A DNA stretch of 64,000 nucleotides from Cryptomeria japonica (GCF_030272615.1 NC_081410.1:188871619-188935618), one strand, 5' to 3'. Shown: positions 45,490 through 58,003, counted from the stretch's first letter. The notes: generated by a model not told the origin, from the sequence alone. A program made the numbers and translations.

Positions 45490-48199
45490 GCTGCACAGAG
45501 CATCAAGCTCCCATACATACCAGAAAAACACCAAAAACATTCAGATAAATGTCCTGAAGAAAATACAAAAAAATCAAAATAGTAAAGAAAAAAATCATGC
45601 ATCCAAATGGTGAACAACCACTCTGATGGCACCTTGGGTAAGTGCGATGGTAAAAACCTGGCAAACAGGCGTCACTCGTAAAGGCTACAGCTCCATTGTC
45701 TTTCAGACTTGTTGCGATCACATTCATTGCATCCACACATCCATCAGTCCAAACCATGGCTTGTTATTGATTTGCAATCAAGGATAGTCCTTCATGCGTC
45801 TTGCATTCCGCTTTTTCATAGTCATGTCTAAACTGGGGGAAATGCTCTTAAACTATTTGATGGAAGTGGATTCTGCATTATTTGTGATTCATTGATTTCT
45901 TTATTCAAAACCATCTCACAAAATACCAAAAACATTCAAAAACACTCACAAAATCCAAAAACATGATAAAACATCCAAAATCAATAAAAAACATGGCAAC
46001 CCCTTGTACAACCACTTTTTCAAGCAGATACCAAACAAACATTGTGAAATACTCAAACGATGACCACTTATCATATCAACCAAACAATCAACATCAACAC
46101 GCAAATTGTCTTAACATGGATGCATCCTTCCTTACCAAAACAAAGACAAGATGACATTTTCTTTGACAAGAAAATTATGTTTAAGCTATCAAATACTTGG
46201 TTGATCTGTAGGTTATTTATTCATTTATATCAGGTTCCTACGCTACTTCGGGATATCCACAAGTGATTAGAGTGGTCGGGATGGTTCCTAAGCATTGTTT
46301 ATGTATCTTCTGCGCATTTTTTCCAATGAAGTTATGGGGCATGTACTAATGGTGTCTACGTGGGAAGTTCACTAAGCTATGTGATCATATGCAAAATACA
46401 GTCATGGATCACTATGGCTTGTTGACTACAGTGTATACCTTGACCATATGAGCATGAACCATTATGGAGGGTCCATTTTCTTTATGCTTTATTTATGTTG
46501 TTTGTTTGCAGGTACAATGCTCCATCCTTGGTTCCTACTGCCTCATCCAAGTTCGATATTACCATGCTTAATGATGAAAATAAAAGCACTATGGATCATC
46601 ATTCCATCTCATTTGTTTATATTGCATTCCGTTACATATCACCCATCCATTTAATCATTCATTATTCATATGCATGGTTTTGAATGCAAGTATGAACAAA
46701 GTTAATATGAGAAATTATGAGAAAAATGAGTTGGTCGTGGATACAATCACGACAGAGTTCTCTGATACATCATCAGTGCATCATGAAAAGTCTACACAAC
46801 CTTGCATTCATCTATCATAATTACATCATCATTTCATTACATTTAGTTGCATTTGCATAAACCTAGTTCATTATCATCTAAATTACATATAGGTTTTTTT
46901 AAGTCTTCATTAGAGTGCATTTAAAATCATTTAGTTGCATTTAAATACATATAGTTCATTGTCATTTATTTGCATTAACATCATTATATCATTTCATTAT
47001 TGCACAAATCATGACATTTAGATTCATTTGTATGATAAATTCCTCATCATTGCATTTATTACCATTATTAGCCATTACTATACATTCATTTAGTATCATT
47101 TACAACTCATCATTTATTACCATTTAAACTTATTTACCATACATTTGTTTAGATTTCCATAGTTGCATACATCTATTTATCTATCCATTAGTTAAGTACA
47201 TTCATTTATCCATCTAGTATATTCTTATACTCATTCATTACATTTCACAAAAATCATTTAGGATTCATTAGAAAGCATTCATTATCCCTTTTTAATTGCA
47301 TTAAGGTGCATTTATTCATCACTCATTAATTGTAGTATCATAACATTATCAAATCAAAACAAAAACCATTTGTATGAACATTGATTTATACATTTTTCAT
47401 ATGCATTCACTTAGATACAATCATATAAACATTTGTACTTTACATTTTTTTATCCATATTGCATTCATTTTTAGCCATATAAATGCATTTGCATAAATCA
47501 TTCATACAGGGCATCAATCATCACTGCATATCATCATCTCATTATCTCATCAACATAAAAACACAAGTACTATGTATATCGTTGTTAGTGACATTTCATT
47601 ATGCATACATCATCAGCCTCATAGCATTGCATACATAAAGCATTTCACCAACACATCATGCATATATAGAAAACCTGCATCCACATGTTAGCATTACATT
47701 CATAAAACATGCATATAGACATCATGTAGGAATAAATCATCATGAAACATGCATATAGGAATCATCTCATAAACACATACATCTAGCAAGTACAAATATC
47801 CATCTAAGCATACATAATAGATCATCATCCTGCATAAGATCCATATATATCATCAATATGCATGTCATCACAAAATATAGGATCTCCTCATATATCATAT
47901 CATATCGACAAAAACATACATGTATCAGAGTAATTTGAAGTCCAAAATATCGGCTACTGAGAGCCATCCAAGACATAAACCAAAATGACAATATGATAAC
48001 ATACAAAATGCTCTCTCAGATGCCACTCTAACCAGATGTTGCACCACCATCACCACCTGCACCACCATCACCACCTACACCACCATCACCACCTACTCCC
48101 CAACTCCCCCCTGCACCACCTAATCTATCTCGCCATGGAGGACCCATCACACCACCACTGGTCTGCATCCTCTGAGATTGCTCTGATCTCACTCGCCGC
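45490..48199 (+). other. E3 3' spacer, low-complexity ATTCATTTA region
   Basis: From 46800 to 47900 the sequence is dominated by CATTTA/ATTCAT/CATCAT words. No gene with recognisable features on either strand. It separates integrase from the antisense ORF. Confidence 0.6.
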
Positions 48200-50010
48200 A
48201 TCTGGGAATAGCTAAGTGCTCACTAACTAGCTGGCACCACCTGCTCATATAACCCCCACCAATAATCTATCTCCATCTGTGCTCGTTGCATCTCCCTCAT
48301 CACCTCCCCCATAGGACCCTGTGCTCCTACTCCAATCTAGACTCTCTATTGTAGCTCTGCTAATCTCTCCAAGACCTGATCTCTCTCCAACAACACTACA
48401 GTCAGCTCTGACTCTCGTGCAAATAGATGCACATCTCTAGCAGCCACCTCTGCCTCCATATCCTCTAATCGAGTTTGCAACACTAGTATCATATGATCCG
48501 GCAGATCTCCACCACCTATTGCTCCCTCCCCTATATCCATAGGTGCCTCTCCAATGGCTCCCTCCCCTATCTCCATAGGTACCTATCCCTCACCTGCATC
48601 CCTGCCACCTAATCTCATGCTTCCCTGCATCAAAGGTCCCTGAGATAGCCGCAATGGCTACCCACCTCTCCCTCTCCATTGTAAATGTCCACCACCCCCA
48701 CCTCCCCCTCTGAATCCCCCACCCCCTCCAAATCCTCCTCCATCACCACCTCCTCCATCCCCACCACCACCATATCCTCTCCCTCATCCATCTATGTGAC
48801 CTCCTCTCCTCCTCCATCTCTATCTCCCCTCCTCCTCCAAGGATGGAATAGGCTCTGCTGGATCGAATATCCGAGGAATCGAATGTGTGGTGATATATTG
48901 TGTATACTCCTCTGTCACCCCTGCATCTACCACCCCTGGCCTCATCTTCCATGGTCTCGCCTGTAACGTGCAGAACTTTACCAGAGCCTGATCATAAGGT
49001 AACATTGGTCCCCACTGGAATCTCTCTCGGACCACCTGTGCATACTCTCCCGATCCACTAGGCACTCCCTGCCTCCATCCAAACTATCTCAGAACTCTAC
49101 TAGGAAGTTGTCTCTCCACATTGTAAGTTGTCCTACCAATGAGGTATCATGTCATAAACACATACGACAATGCCTCTGCATCATTCTCCCATAGCTCGCA
49201 CTCAATGTATGACCTCTAGATCACTGTATCCAAATCATCCAGTGCCCGTCGCCACCACTCTAACTTCCCCAGGTGGGGCTGACTCATCATACCTCCATAC
49301 ATATATACATATGGCTAGTCCACTTCTCAAAATATCAGACTCACCGGTCGAGTAACAGGTAAGTGCTCCCATGCCCAAATATGCAGTAGAGTGATCCCCA
49401 TTCCCAATGAGCCCACCTCTCGGTATACTACCTCATGTAGCTCCCGATATAAGTGTGATAGAATGCACGGTCCCCATGCAAACCAGGTCCCCTCTATCAT
49501 CATCTACTCGATCACCTGACCCCAACCAACGACTAGTCCATGTGATCAATGATCTGGACATAACAATCCCCCAACAATCCCTGATAGTACAGATGGTAAT
49601 GGCTCATACAAAGCAGCTATGTCCTCCCATGCTACCGACCCATCATCAATGAAGACATCCTCATCAAATAATATATGCACTGTTGTTGTCCCCCAAGCTC
49701 GGTCATACGTCACCAGCTCTCCACGAATGGGCATGTGTAGGATGCGCCATACATTCTCTAGTGTAACTGTCATGTCCCCCTGCGCCAAGTGAAACGTGCA
49801 TATCTCACTATGCCATCGCTCTGCCAATGCTGTGATCAACCCATGATTCGTCCTAATCATGAGAATATACATAACATCATATAGGCCTGTTGCTGCAATG
49901 CAATCCACCTTGACCTCTGTCAATTGATCGCACAACACCTGTGTGGCGACATGCCTCTTGCGCATCTGTAAGACACGAAGCTCCTCCTACACACGTGCAT
50001 CAACCACCAT
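48200..50010 (-). pseudogene. Antisense plant-mobile-domain (MAIN/transposase-like) ORF in E3
   Basis: On the minus strand 49965-49546 is open for 139 codons: LITALAERWHSEICTFHLAQ, then GDMTVTLENVWRILHMPIRGE, the core pattern of the plant mobile domain (ER W..E..TFH...GEMT.TL.D...L..LP..G). Further pieces in minus frames follow at 49065-48820 (VRERFQWGPMLPYDQAL) and 48576-48346 (a helical segment with LEDMEAEVAARDVHLFARE). Stops lie between them, so the ORF is broken. Antisense extra ORFs of this kind have been described in Tat-lineage gypsy elements; the mobile domain is also found in host MAIN/MAIL proteins and MULE transposons. Role in the element is unknown. Confidence 0.7.
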
Positions 50011-50259
50011 CATCAGTTGTTTTGTTTCAAACTTTCTTAAGTTTAAACCTAGACTATCAACAGATACTTTGATCAAGTATTTTCGGGTCTCAACAGGTAA
50101 GCAATCATGGCACACCTAGACTTCAACAGACATTTATCCTAAAATGACTTAAGTTTCAACAGGTCTGTTATGGTTCAAAACAACTCTCAACTCACATTTC
50201 CATCCATCCATCATTGGCATCAGGAGATTTTTTTTCAAACACACTAGGGCATCTACCTT

Positions 50260-50585
50260 CCTAATAAAAGCGTTATAATGCACACAACAATGCTAATATG
50301 ATCACACAAGTGCTAAATCAACTACCGAATAGTGTTAAACCAACAATAACGCTACATTGACTATACAATAGCGCCACCTCACAGTAAAAGCGCTCAATCA
50401 ACTACTCAATAACGCTAAAAATCCAATAGCACTAAATCAGTTATACAATAGTGCTACACTTGACAAACATGCTAAAACGACTATACAAAAGCACCATAGC
50501 AGAACAAAAGTGCTAAATTAGTTGCCAACAACGCCAAACCACGGTTTTAGCGCTATTGTGTTGACTCAACTTGGACCAAGCAAAA
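50260..50585 (+). repeat. Array of ACAATAGCGCTA-type motifs in E3 3' end
   Basis: About twelve diverged copies of (A/T)CAATAGCGCTAAA, for example at about 50365, 50427 and 50565 (TTTTAGCGCTATTGT). It is the reverse complement of the motif in the leader at 35530-35790. The rest, 50586-51107, has no supported gene; the 105-codon frame at 50714-51031 lacks family motifs. Confidence 0.75.
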
Positions 50586-51107
50586 AACCTATCAAAAATG
50601 CATAAAATTCAAAAATTCAAATTCGCATACGGCTGGTCCGTAGTCATCTGGCCACTGGAATCGACGAACTCCCTCTAGCCAATGATTTGCTATAGGAATC
50701 GACATCCTGACTATTGCTTGCTCTTTCAAAAGGTCACTATCAAAGCTCAAAATTCACTATGAACACGAATGCAAATGAACCTATTTTCACCCCTTCCTCG
50801 CCATATGTGCCCTTCACTGTAACCTTAATTTTTACCCCATTCACCGTTGTGGTCCCTGTGAACTTCCAGAGCCTCCCATTTCTCCATTTTATCTCTGATT
50901 TCTTCTATTTTTCAGCAGTATTGCTAAATTCTTCTCTTCTACCACCCCACCAATTTTCATTCTTTTTTGAGAGATCGCCCGATATTTCAAAATTTTCGGC
51001 CCATCTTTTGAGGGGGCATACCACCCATTAAATTAACATTTTATGGGGCATATTTCTTCACACCTATTTTTCTTTCTTTGAAATGACACGATAAACTGCA
51101 CCGTCTC

Positions 51108-51120
51108 AAAGAGGGGTAAA
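51108..51120 (+). other. E3 polypurine tract
   Basis: AAAGAGGGGTAAA immediately before TGTAGTCAC. It sets the left end of the 3' LTR. Confidence 0.8.
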
Positions 51121-52590
51121 TGTAGTCACATAAATATGTCCATTTTAATTAAATGAATATTTGTTATTTATTTGATTAACAATCCACTAGCCACTAGTTA
51201 ATTAAATTAATATTTAATTAATTCATCTTCAAAATATTCTCCTATTAATTAAATAAATTATTCAATTTATTTAATTAATTCATTAAACCAAATTCACAAT
51301 CAATTAAATGAGTAAATCCTATTTATTCAATTTAATCCCCTTTCCTCTTTTAAGTAAATTAAATAAAACATTTATTTAAATCATAAAATCCACTCCACTT
51401 GCATTCTCCTAAAAATGCAACTTGCACCTATTTATTGAAATAAATGAATTTTATTTTAATAAAAATCCTATTTTCTCTCACCCACCACTTGCAATCCTAA
51501 CCCCCTTCTAGATTCTTCTAAACCCTTCCTAATTAGCCTAATCCATCCCCTAAATATTGTCACATTCCTAAGCAACTTGGAGTCACTTCTCAAAGACTCC
51601 AAAGTATTTGAAAAGCATTAATTGCTTTGTTTGTTCAACAAATTAACCTCTAAAGTCTTCCAAACCACTAATGGCTCTTACATGACCATTTATGGTTAAA
51701 TCCACTTGCACCTATGGTTAGGGACTTTGAACCCTAACTCAACCCTCATGTGACCCATGTGTCTCCTCAAGCATTTATTGCTTTGACCATGGTTATCCTC
51801 ACTAACTCTTGCATAAGAGTTTATCCATGGGATAAAAGCATTATTCTTTGGATAATGAATTTATTCACTCATCCCAACCTTAACCTTAACTCCCAAGTTA
51901 ACTCTTAGGTCATGTCAAGCATTTAATGCTTCTTCCCTCTCCTCTCAACCCATCTTCATATTGACACTTGTCATCCTAGGATTGGGTTGAAAGTCCTCAC
52001 ATGGATTGAATACCATTCAATCCCGACCCTTGTTGAGATTACTCAATCTCAACCATCCATTTCTTCATTTTTTCTATAAATAGAGCCCATTTTTTCATAA
52101 TCCAGATCCTGAAAACTTGTATGCATTTACATTATAGTGAATTTTAGAGAAGAGCATTTAGCATAAATCATAAATACATTGTTATTTTGGTCTAAAATAA
52201 ATCATTCCCATTTCATAGCATCTAAATATTAGTTTATTCACACTTGCATAGCATTTAGATTAATCATTTGTCAATCCTGAACCTCCATAAGGCATCCATA
52301 GTGCAAAAATTTGTTGAGAGCTACACTAATTTGGAACTTGGAGAGGAGAGGAACAAGGAAGGAGAAGCTACCAGCATGGTAGAGAGCATATGAAAATGTT
52401 TAGTTACTTTTTGTAGATTCCTTAAGCTTTCTATTTGTTTAGTAGTGTCTTTCTTGATATGCTTGCTTAGGATAGTATTCAATCTTTGATTTGCTAACAC
52501 TAATGACTAACTCTTGTCTCTTGTGTTTCCTTGTGTGTGTTTAGCTATCAAAACAGGTTTTTACTAATCCTTCCATTTTGCACAGCATCA
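51121..52590 (+). repeat. E3 3' LTR
   Basis: 1,470 bp, matching the 5' LTR throughout. TATA box at 52075-52082. It ends CACAGCATCA and is followed by the target duplication AAATG at 52591. Confidence 0.95.
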
Positions 52591-53522
52591 AAATGTAATA
52601 GTCGAAGTCTAGTTTCCTAATATGTAATTTATTTTAATACCCAGATGATACAAATTAAGTTTCAATAGGCATTTCAAAGAAACCAATGTTTAAAAGTCAA
52701 ATTTTGAGGGCCATACCATGCATGTGTACAACAAGCATAATTTGACCTAAATGAAAGTATTTTTCTCAATCCTTTTGGAAAAAAAAATATAACACACAAG
52801 ATTGGTGAGGATTTTTTTTTAATATTTTTTTCTAAATATTTTTTGTTGTTAATTTTTTATTGGGCATAATTGCTATTTTGAAAACCCCTCATGTACAAGA
52901 AGCATAACTTGACTTAAACTTGTCATTTTTATAATTCTTTTTTTAAAAAAAGTGTATATAATTGTCTCTAGTTTGATGTCATATAATTTTTTTTTCAAAA
53001 AACTTAAAAACAAAAAAGCTATTAAAAATAAGAAAACCTATTATGTCAAGTTTATGGATCTTTTTTATTAAAAATTATTTTAAAAATAGGAAAATCAATC
53101 CAATTGAAAAAAAATACATATTTGAAATCTACACAATCTCATTTATAATGGGTTTTAATTTCATTAATTTTTTTTTGCAAAAAAGGTCTTCAGATATATT
53201 GTCCAAAGTCAATATTTTGTATGGACAGTCACATGGCCTTCAAGTTGCAGGTCAAACCAAGTCCAAGGCTACGAGTCGGCTCCCCTTTTTCTGAAGCAAA
53301 ATCCAAAGCAAAAATTGGTGTTGGAATTTAATTCTTTTTGAAATGGGATCTCATTTAGTAAAAAATAAGATATCATTTTAAAAATGAGATCATGTTTCAA
53401 AATTGAAAAGGGATCTTGTTTCATAAATGAGATATCGTTTATTTTTATATTGAAAATGACTTAATATATACATGAAATATAACATTTTTTATATTGTTTA
53501 TTTTTTATATTGAAAATGGCCT
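52591..53522. other. AT-rich flank of E3 without a supported gene
   Basis: Contains A- and T-runs (52780-53010). The 83-codon frame at 53043-53294 is Lys/Ile/Phe-rich with no motif. Confidence 0.55.
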
Positions 53523-53619
53523 ATATATACATGAGTTATAACATTTAATTATAAGTCACATTTCAATAAAATATATATTAAAATGTGATTTATACTTTAA
53601 GTTATATTTCATGTATATA
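53523..53619. repeat. AT-rich inverted repeat (foldback)
   Basis: Arms TATATACATGAGTTATAAC... (53523-53563) and the reverse complement of 53580-53619 match at roughly four of five bases over about 40 bases, with a loop of about 16. The arm end TATATACATGAAATATAAC occurs once more at 53463. Could be a MITE remnant; no target duplication recognised. Confidence 0.6.
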
Positions 53620-53859
53620 TTGATAGGGTGTTTGAGATTGTATTTAGATCTCTAAGAGTTATAGACTTTATACATATTTAAACTTAGTTAAATTTCAATA
53701 ATTAGTAGGCTCTTATCAAAATTTTCTCGCTCTCTCTAAATCACTCTCTTTATCTCAAATTTAGTCAAATTTCAGTAATTGGTAGGCTCCTATCAACACT
53801 TTCTTGCTCTCTCAATATCACTCTTTATCTCCCTTGAGATCTAGACCTATCTCTCTCCA

Positions 53860-53970
53860 TATTACTCTTCCTCTATCTCACTCTCTCCTCTCTCCCAAAA
53901 TCTAGACCTATATCTCTACCTCTCCCTCACATCCTTAACTCTCTACTCTTTGTCTCCTCTCTCTATAAAC

Positions 53971-54026
<56 letters not shown>

Positions 54027-54252
54027 GAACTTCTTTCCATCTCCACCTCTGTACATCTTGATCCCTCCCACTCTTTATTTATCCATATCTCTCTAATTTC
54101 TATCTCCCCACTCACTCTATGTAAAAATAGAAGAGTGATTGAGAGGGGAGATATAGAGAGTACATTTGGGGACATGGATTAAAAGAGAGGGAGAGGGGAG
54201 ATAGAAAGAAGTACAAAGAGATGGATAGGTAGATAGGGGAGAGTGGGAGGGG

Positions 54253-54325
<73 letters not shown>

Positions 54326-54550
54326 GTTGGTAGGGAGGGAGAGAGGTACATAGAGATAGAAAGAGGTATATGTAGAGAAAAGAAGTAGGTAAGGAGTGAG
54401 GGGAGGTGTGCAGAGAGAGAGAGAGGAAATAGAGAGAAGAGAGTTTAGGATGTGAGAGAGAGGTAGAGAGATAGGTCCATATTTTGGGAGAGAGAGAGGA
54501 GAGAGTGAGATAGAGAGGTAGAGAGGGGATAGAGGAGAGATAAAAGTAGA
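53860..54550. repeat. Long CT/GA inverted repeat with microsatellite core
   Basis: A (CT)n run at 53979-54021 on the plus strand is mirrored by a (GA)n run at 54256-54321. Outside these, the left-arm phrase CTCTCCCAAAATCTAGACC (53891-53909) is matched in reverse complement by GGTCCATATTTTGGGAGAG (about 54474-54492) and ATCCTTAACTC (53931) by GAGTTTAGGAT (54440-54450). So the homology goes beyond simple repeats. Minus-strand Ser/Leu frames at 54112-54661 are products of composition. Confidence 0.8.
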
Positions 54551-54596
54551 GAGGGAAGGAGGGAGGTCTAGAATAAGAGTACCTGAGCATATAGTA

Positions 54597-56815
54597 GAGA
54601 AATACTCTACCGACATATGTTTCATGGTCAAGAAAGATGAGACCCTCATGGAGGCAGTCAAGCCTTAGAAGATTTGGATAGCTGAAATGGGCTATAAGGT
54701 AGATGCATTAATTCTTGATGCATATGCAAAAAATTCTACTTGATGCTGAAATAGATGAAGCAAAAAAACCTTGTGAAACAACACAAAAAAAGACTCTTGA
54801 GGTTTAAACTGAGTTTAACCGAAAGAAGAGGGAAAAACAAGAAGGTAAGGTGAGAAAGTTTGTACAGGAAGTTTCTAAAGACATTAAGGCTCTTATTGAT
54901 GTTGTCTCGGTGACAGGGAGAAAGAGGAAGGATCCAGTAGTTCACAATGAACCTGTGATTGCAGATTTTGAATCTAAGGACAACACTCTAATAGCATTCA
55001 AAAGAGTTGTGAGGAAGAAACCGGAAGAACCTAAGGTGGAAGCAAAGAAACAACCGATTAGGAAGGTTACCATCAAATTACCAGCACAGAAGTAGGCACC
55101 CAAAGCTACACCATCAACTGCATCTGATACTGCCAGAAGGAGGAAGAAGAGTGACATTGATTTGACACTTGAGACTGGTAATGTAACAATTATTCTGCCT
55201 AAGACTTGCGTTGAAATTATTGATGAAATTACTAAGGATGGGATGTTGAAAAATGTTAAGTCTTATTATGATACATTTGAAGATGATGAACTGAGAGAGA
55301 TAGAGTAAGCAATTCTTCCATATTTAGATATCTATAAGAAATCATTAATTGAAATAGAAAATCAAATATCGACAGAGCTATACAACATGTTAGATGCTAG
55401 AATGTTATATGCAATGCAAGAAGACAAACACATTAAGATCCAAGAACTTTTAGCTATATGTGTTGCTATAACTCCAGATGAAATAGAGAAGACAATTGAC
55501 GTTGCAGATAGGAAGGTTTTCAATAACAAACATAGACTAACTAGAATGATGTTAGGAAGGATGAATGAGATAGTAAAGGAAACACAAAAGGGTTGAGCAT
55601 AGAGGATTCTTCACTTCATCGGAGACAAAAACAACCACTGTATTTACACTGGTTGAAGGGAAAGGTAAAGGAATTATGGGTACTCCACCCTCAGTTTCAA
55701 AGAATATCAAGATAGTGGAAATTGAGCCACCGGTTAACACTAATATATAGACAAATACAAAGACACTAGTTAATGCTAAGAACATTTTACAGGATACTAA
55801 CATTGAGGACACTTGTCCTTTGGATATTAATGTGCAGGTTGAGGATATTGTTCCTAGAGAAGAACTGATAGTTGCACAGACTGCACCAAGTGGTGAAGCC
55901 ATCGGTGCAATTGAGGAGGTAATAAAGGATAAATCACTAGAGAGGGAATCTGGTAGGGAACCAGTTGCTGGCACATCATTATTGCTAATTGATACTTCTC
56001 TAGTGGAAAAGAAAAACATCATAGAGATGAGCCCCATAGAACTAATGATGATGGTTGCTCAGAAACTGATGAAGGGGGGAACCATAGATAAAGGGATTAT
56101 AGATCAATCCATGTCTGTTTTTCACAGATCCATCCTAGAATGTAAGATTGATAATGAAGCGATCCCTTCCGGCAAGCTTAAGGTAATAAAATAGCACATC
56201 TCTAAAGATTTTCAATCATTACAACAAATCTCTAACCGACGTGCACTTGAAAACTTTACTTTGGCTAAGAGAGCCGCTTTTGATCAGATCATTGAGAGAG
56301 ATAAGAAAATGATTGAGGAGAAGTTAATTCCAATTGAAAATTCTTTGAAACAAGGTACTAACATATTCAGGGTATGTTGCAATACTGAGATTCTTACAAC
56401 AAAAGTAGATGAAAAGATAAAAGAGATAAAAGAGATACAGGACAAAATTGCTAGTATTGCTAACTCTTTTGATGGAATAACTTCACTGACAACATCTATT
56501 GATGGACAAATTTTGACTTTGGAGAATCAAATTTCTTCTCTTGAAAAATAAAGCTCAATAAGATCATTCTGAGAGCTAGAAGTCTCAGAGGTTTAGTGAG
56601 TCCAAGATTGGATTCACTTGGTGTACATAAGAGGGAATGCATGTATATGCTTCATAAGCCCACACCAATAGAAGTCACTGAGAAGGAATCACTTGCATAT
56701 TTACTGAGTGGACTTGTATCTATCTCCGACACATTCAAAATTGGTTGGGATACTTATATAGAGTTATTAGAGAAAGCTTACCTAGAAATCTTGAAATTGG
56801 TGAAGCTCCGGTAAG
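54597..56815 (+). pseudogene. E4 envelope-position ORF, Lys-rich, helical
   Basis: Pieces: 54597-54850 (DICFMVKKDETLMEAVKP, then MGYKVDALILDAYA), 54850-55095 (Lys-rich, with IRKVTIKLPAQK), 55102-55596 (SDIDLTLETGNVTIILPKTC, then ELREIE, TAA-type stop, ILPYLDIYKKSLIEIENQ), 55820-56194, 56261-56551 (KEIKEIQDKIASI, coiled coil) and 56596-56814 (PTPIEVTEKESLAYLLSGLV). Motif order matches the E2 ORF; E4 lacks the long Lys/Glu repeat of E2. Several stops and frameshifts. No membrane segment recognised. It runs to 250 bp before the LTR, as in E2. Confidence 0.6.
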
Positions 56816-56867
56816 ACATTTTTGGAGGTATTCAGTGTACAGTTATTATTATTTGACATATTTTTGG

Positions 56868-57073
56868 GCATTGATGTCAAAGGGGGAGTAGTATACATGT
56901 GAAAAATAATGAAGGGTTTCATACATAAGGGGGAGTTACAAAGTTTTTGGAATTTTGGAGTATTTGAGTATTTTGCATATTCAGCTCAGGGGGAGCAGGG
57001 CAGGATGAAATCGACAGTTGAAACCATGACCATTTTTCACATGAGTGTTGTCATCAATTCCAAAGGGGGAGAT
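56868..57073 (+). other. E4 repeated polypurine tracts
   Basis: AAAGGGGGAGTAG (about 56881), AAGGGGGAGTTA (about 56928), AGGGGGAGCAGG (about 56988) and AAAGGGGGAGAT directly before the LTR. Same spaced arrangement as E2 and E5. Confidence 0.75.
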
Positions 57074-58003
57074 TATTGGCAATTGACACTCTATTGGTTG
57101 GTTTCACTATGTTGTCATTGATGGCAACATGATTTTGGGTTCCAACTTCATATGGTGTACCGACGGGCACTTCACAGACTCTACACCGACACCGGCACTG
57201 GCACCGACAAGATATAAGATTCTTTAGTCACCGACAATGCAAGCCGACATGGTATAGAAAAGGTCATTGGTATTGGAGGCCAACACATCTTGGATCCGAC
57301 CTCAACAAATATTTTTAATGCTTATTCATTTATGTTATCTGGCCGACATGTAATATGATATTGTACATATCTTTGTAAGCCGACATAAGGCATGTAAATT
57401 GTATAGGGTATATAGGTCAGTTAGATAGATCATTTTGTGATATGTAATATAAGAATATGGTTATGGACATGGAAATGTAATATGATGTGAAATCATTCTA
57501 AGAGACTATGTATGTGTGGAATTCATTATAAGGGTTATTCCAGTACTAAGGCTTAGGGTTTTAATTGGAATAGACAAAGCTTAAACCGGAACTATATTCT
57601 AGCATAGGAGATGCTATATTAAGCAGTTCACACTTCTCTGGATTGTTATCCTAATTGTTATGTAGTCAGTGAGGCTCCTATTTTGATGAGTAGTGTGCTC
57701 TAGGCTGTAAGCCTTCCTGCAAGTGCAGGCCCATCATATATTGTAATATGTCTTCATATGGCCAGTGAATTGATATTGTGGGTCACAAATGCCACCATGG
57801 TTTTTCCTCATTGAGGTTTTCCATGTATAAATCTATGTGTTATGTTTCTCATTTATGTGTTTGTCTTATTGGTTGCTTTACTTCTTTCAATTATGTTTAT
57901 ACCAGTATACCAGTTAGTGTATGAATGTTTTGTTAAGATTAAAATCTTCTATTTTGGTATAACACTGATTCACCCCCCCTCTCAGTGTTATTGGTTTCCA
58001 ACA
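57074..58003 (+). repeat. E4 3' LTR
   Basis: 930 bp. TATTGG...CCAACA ends. Rich in CCGACA/CACCGAC motifs at 57158-57300; TATAAGGG near 57528 may be the TATA box; hairpin CATGG...CCATG at 57796-57825; C-run TTCACCCCCCCTCTCAGTG near the end, typical of this lineage. Confidence 0.8.

Larger units (their letters stand above)
33976..52590 (+). mobile_element. E3: complete 18.6 kb Ty3/gypsy Tat-like retrotransposon
   Basis: LTRs at 33976-35444 and 51121-52590 start TGTAGTCACATAAAT and end CACAGCATCA. Flanks AAATG (33971-33975 and 52591-52595) are a perfect target duplication, so both ends are certain. Gene order is gag, protease, RT, RNase H, a second archaeal-type RNase H, integrase, then a 5.6 kb spacer with an antisense plant-mobile-domain ORF. 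A second RNase H, a C-x2-H-x4-H-x4-C gag finger and very large size are Tat/Ogre-lineage traits. Coding parts hold many stops, so it is dead by itself. The LTRs remain closely similar by eye, so insertion is not very old. Confidence 0.93.
54590..58003 (+). mobile_element. E4: 3' half of a Sirevirus-like element
   Basis: It has an envelope-position ORF homologous to that of E2, four AGGGGGAG-type tracts (56870-57072) and an LTR (57074-58003) beginning TATTGGCAATTG (usual TGTTGG with one change) and ending CCAACA. Gag, pol and 5' LTR are absent; the left edge abuts the CT/GA inverted repeat. Therefore 5'-truncated. Confidence 0.7.

Noticed and set aside
54112-54661. Minus-strand Ser/Leu frames
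   Set aside because: Product of the GA/CT inverted repeat.
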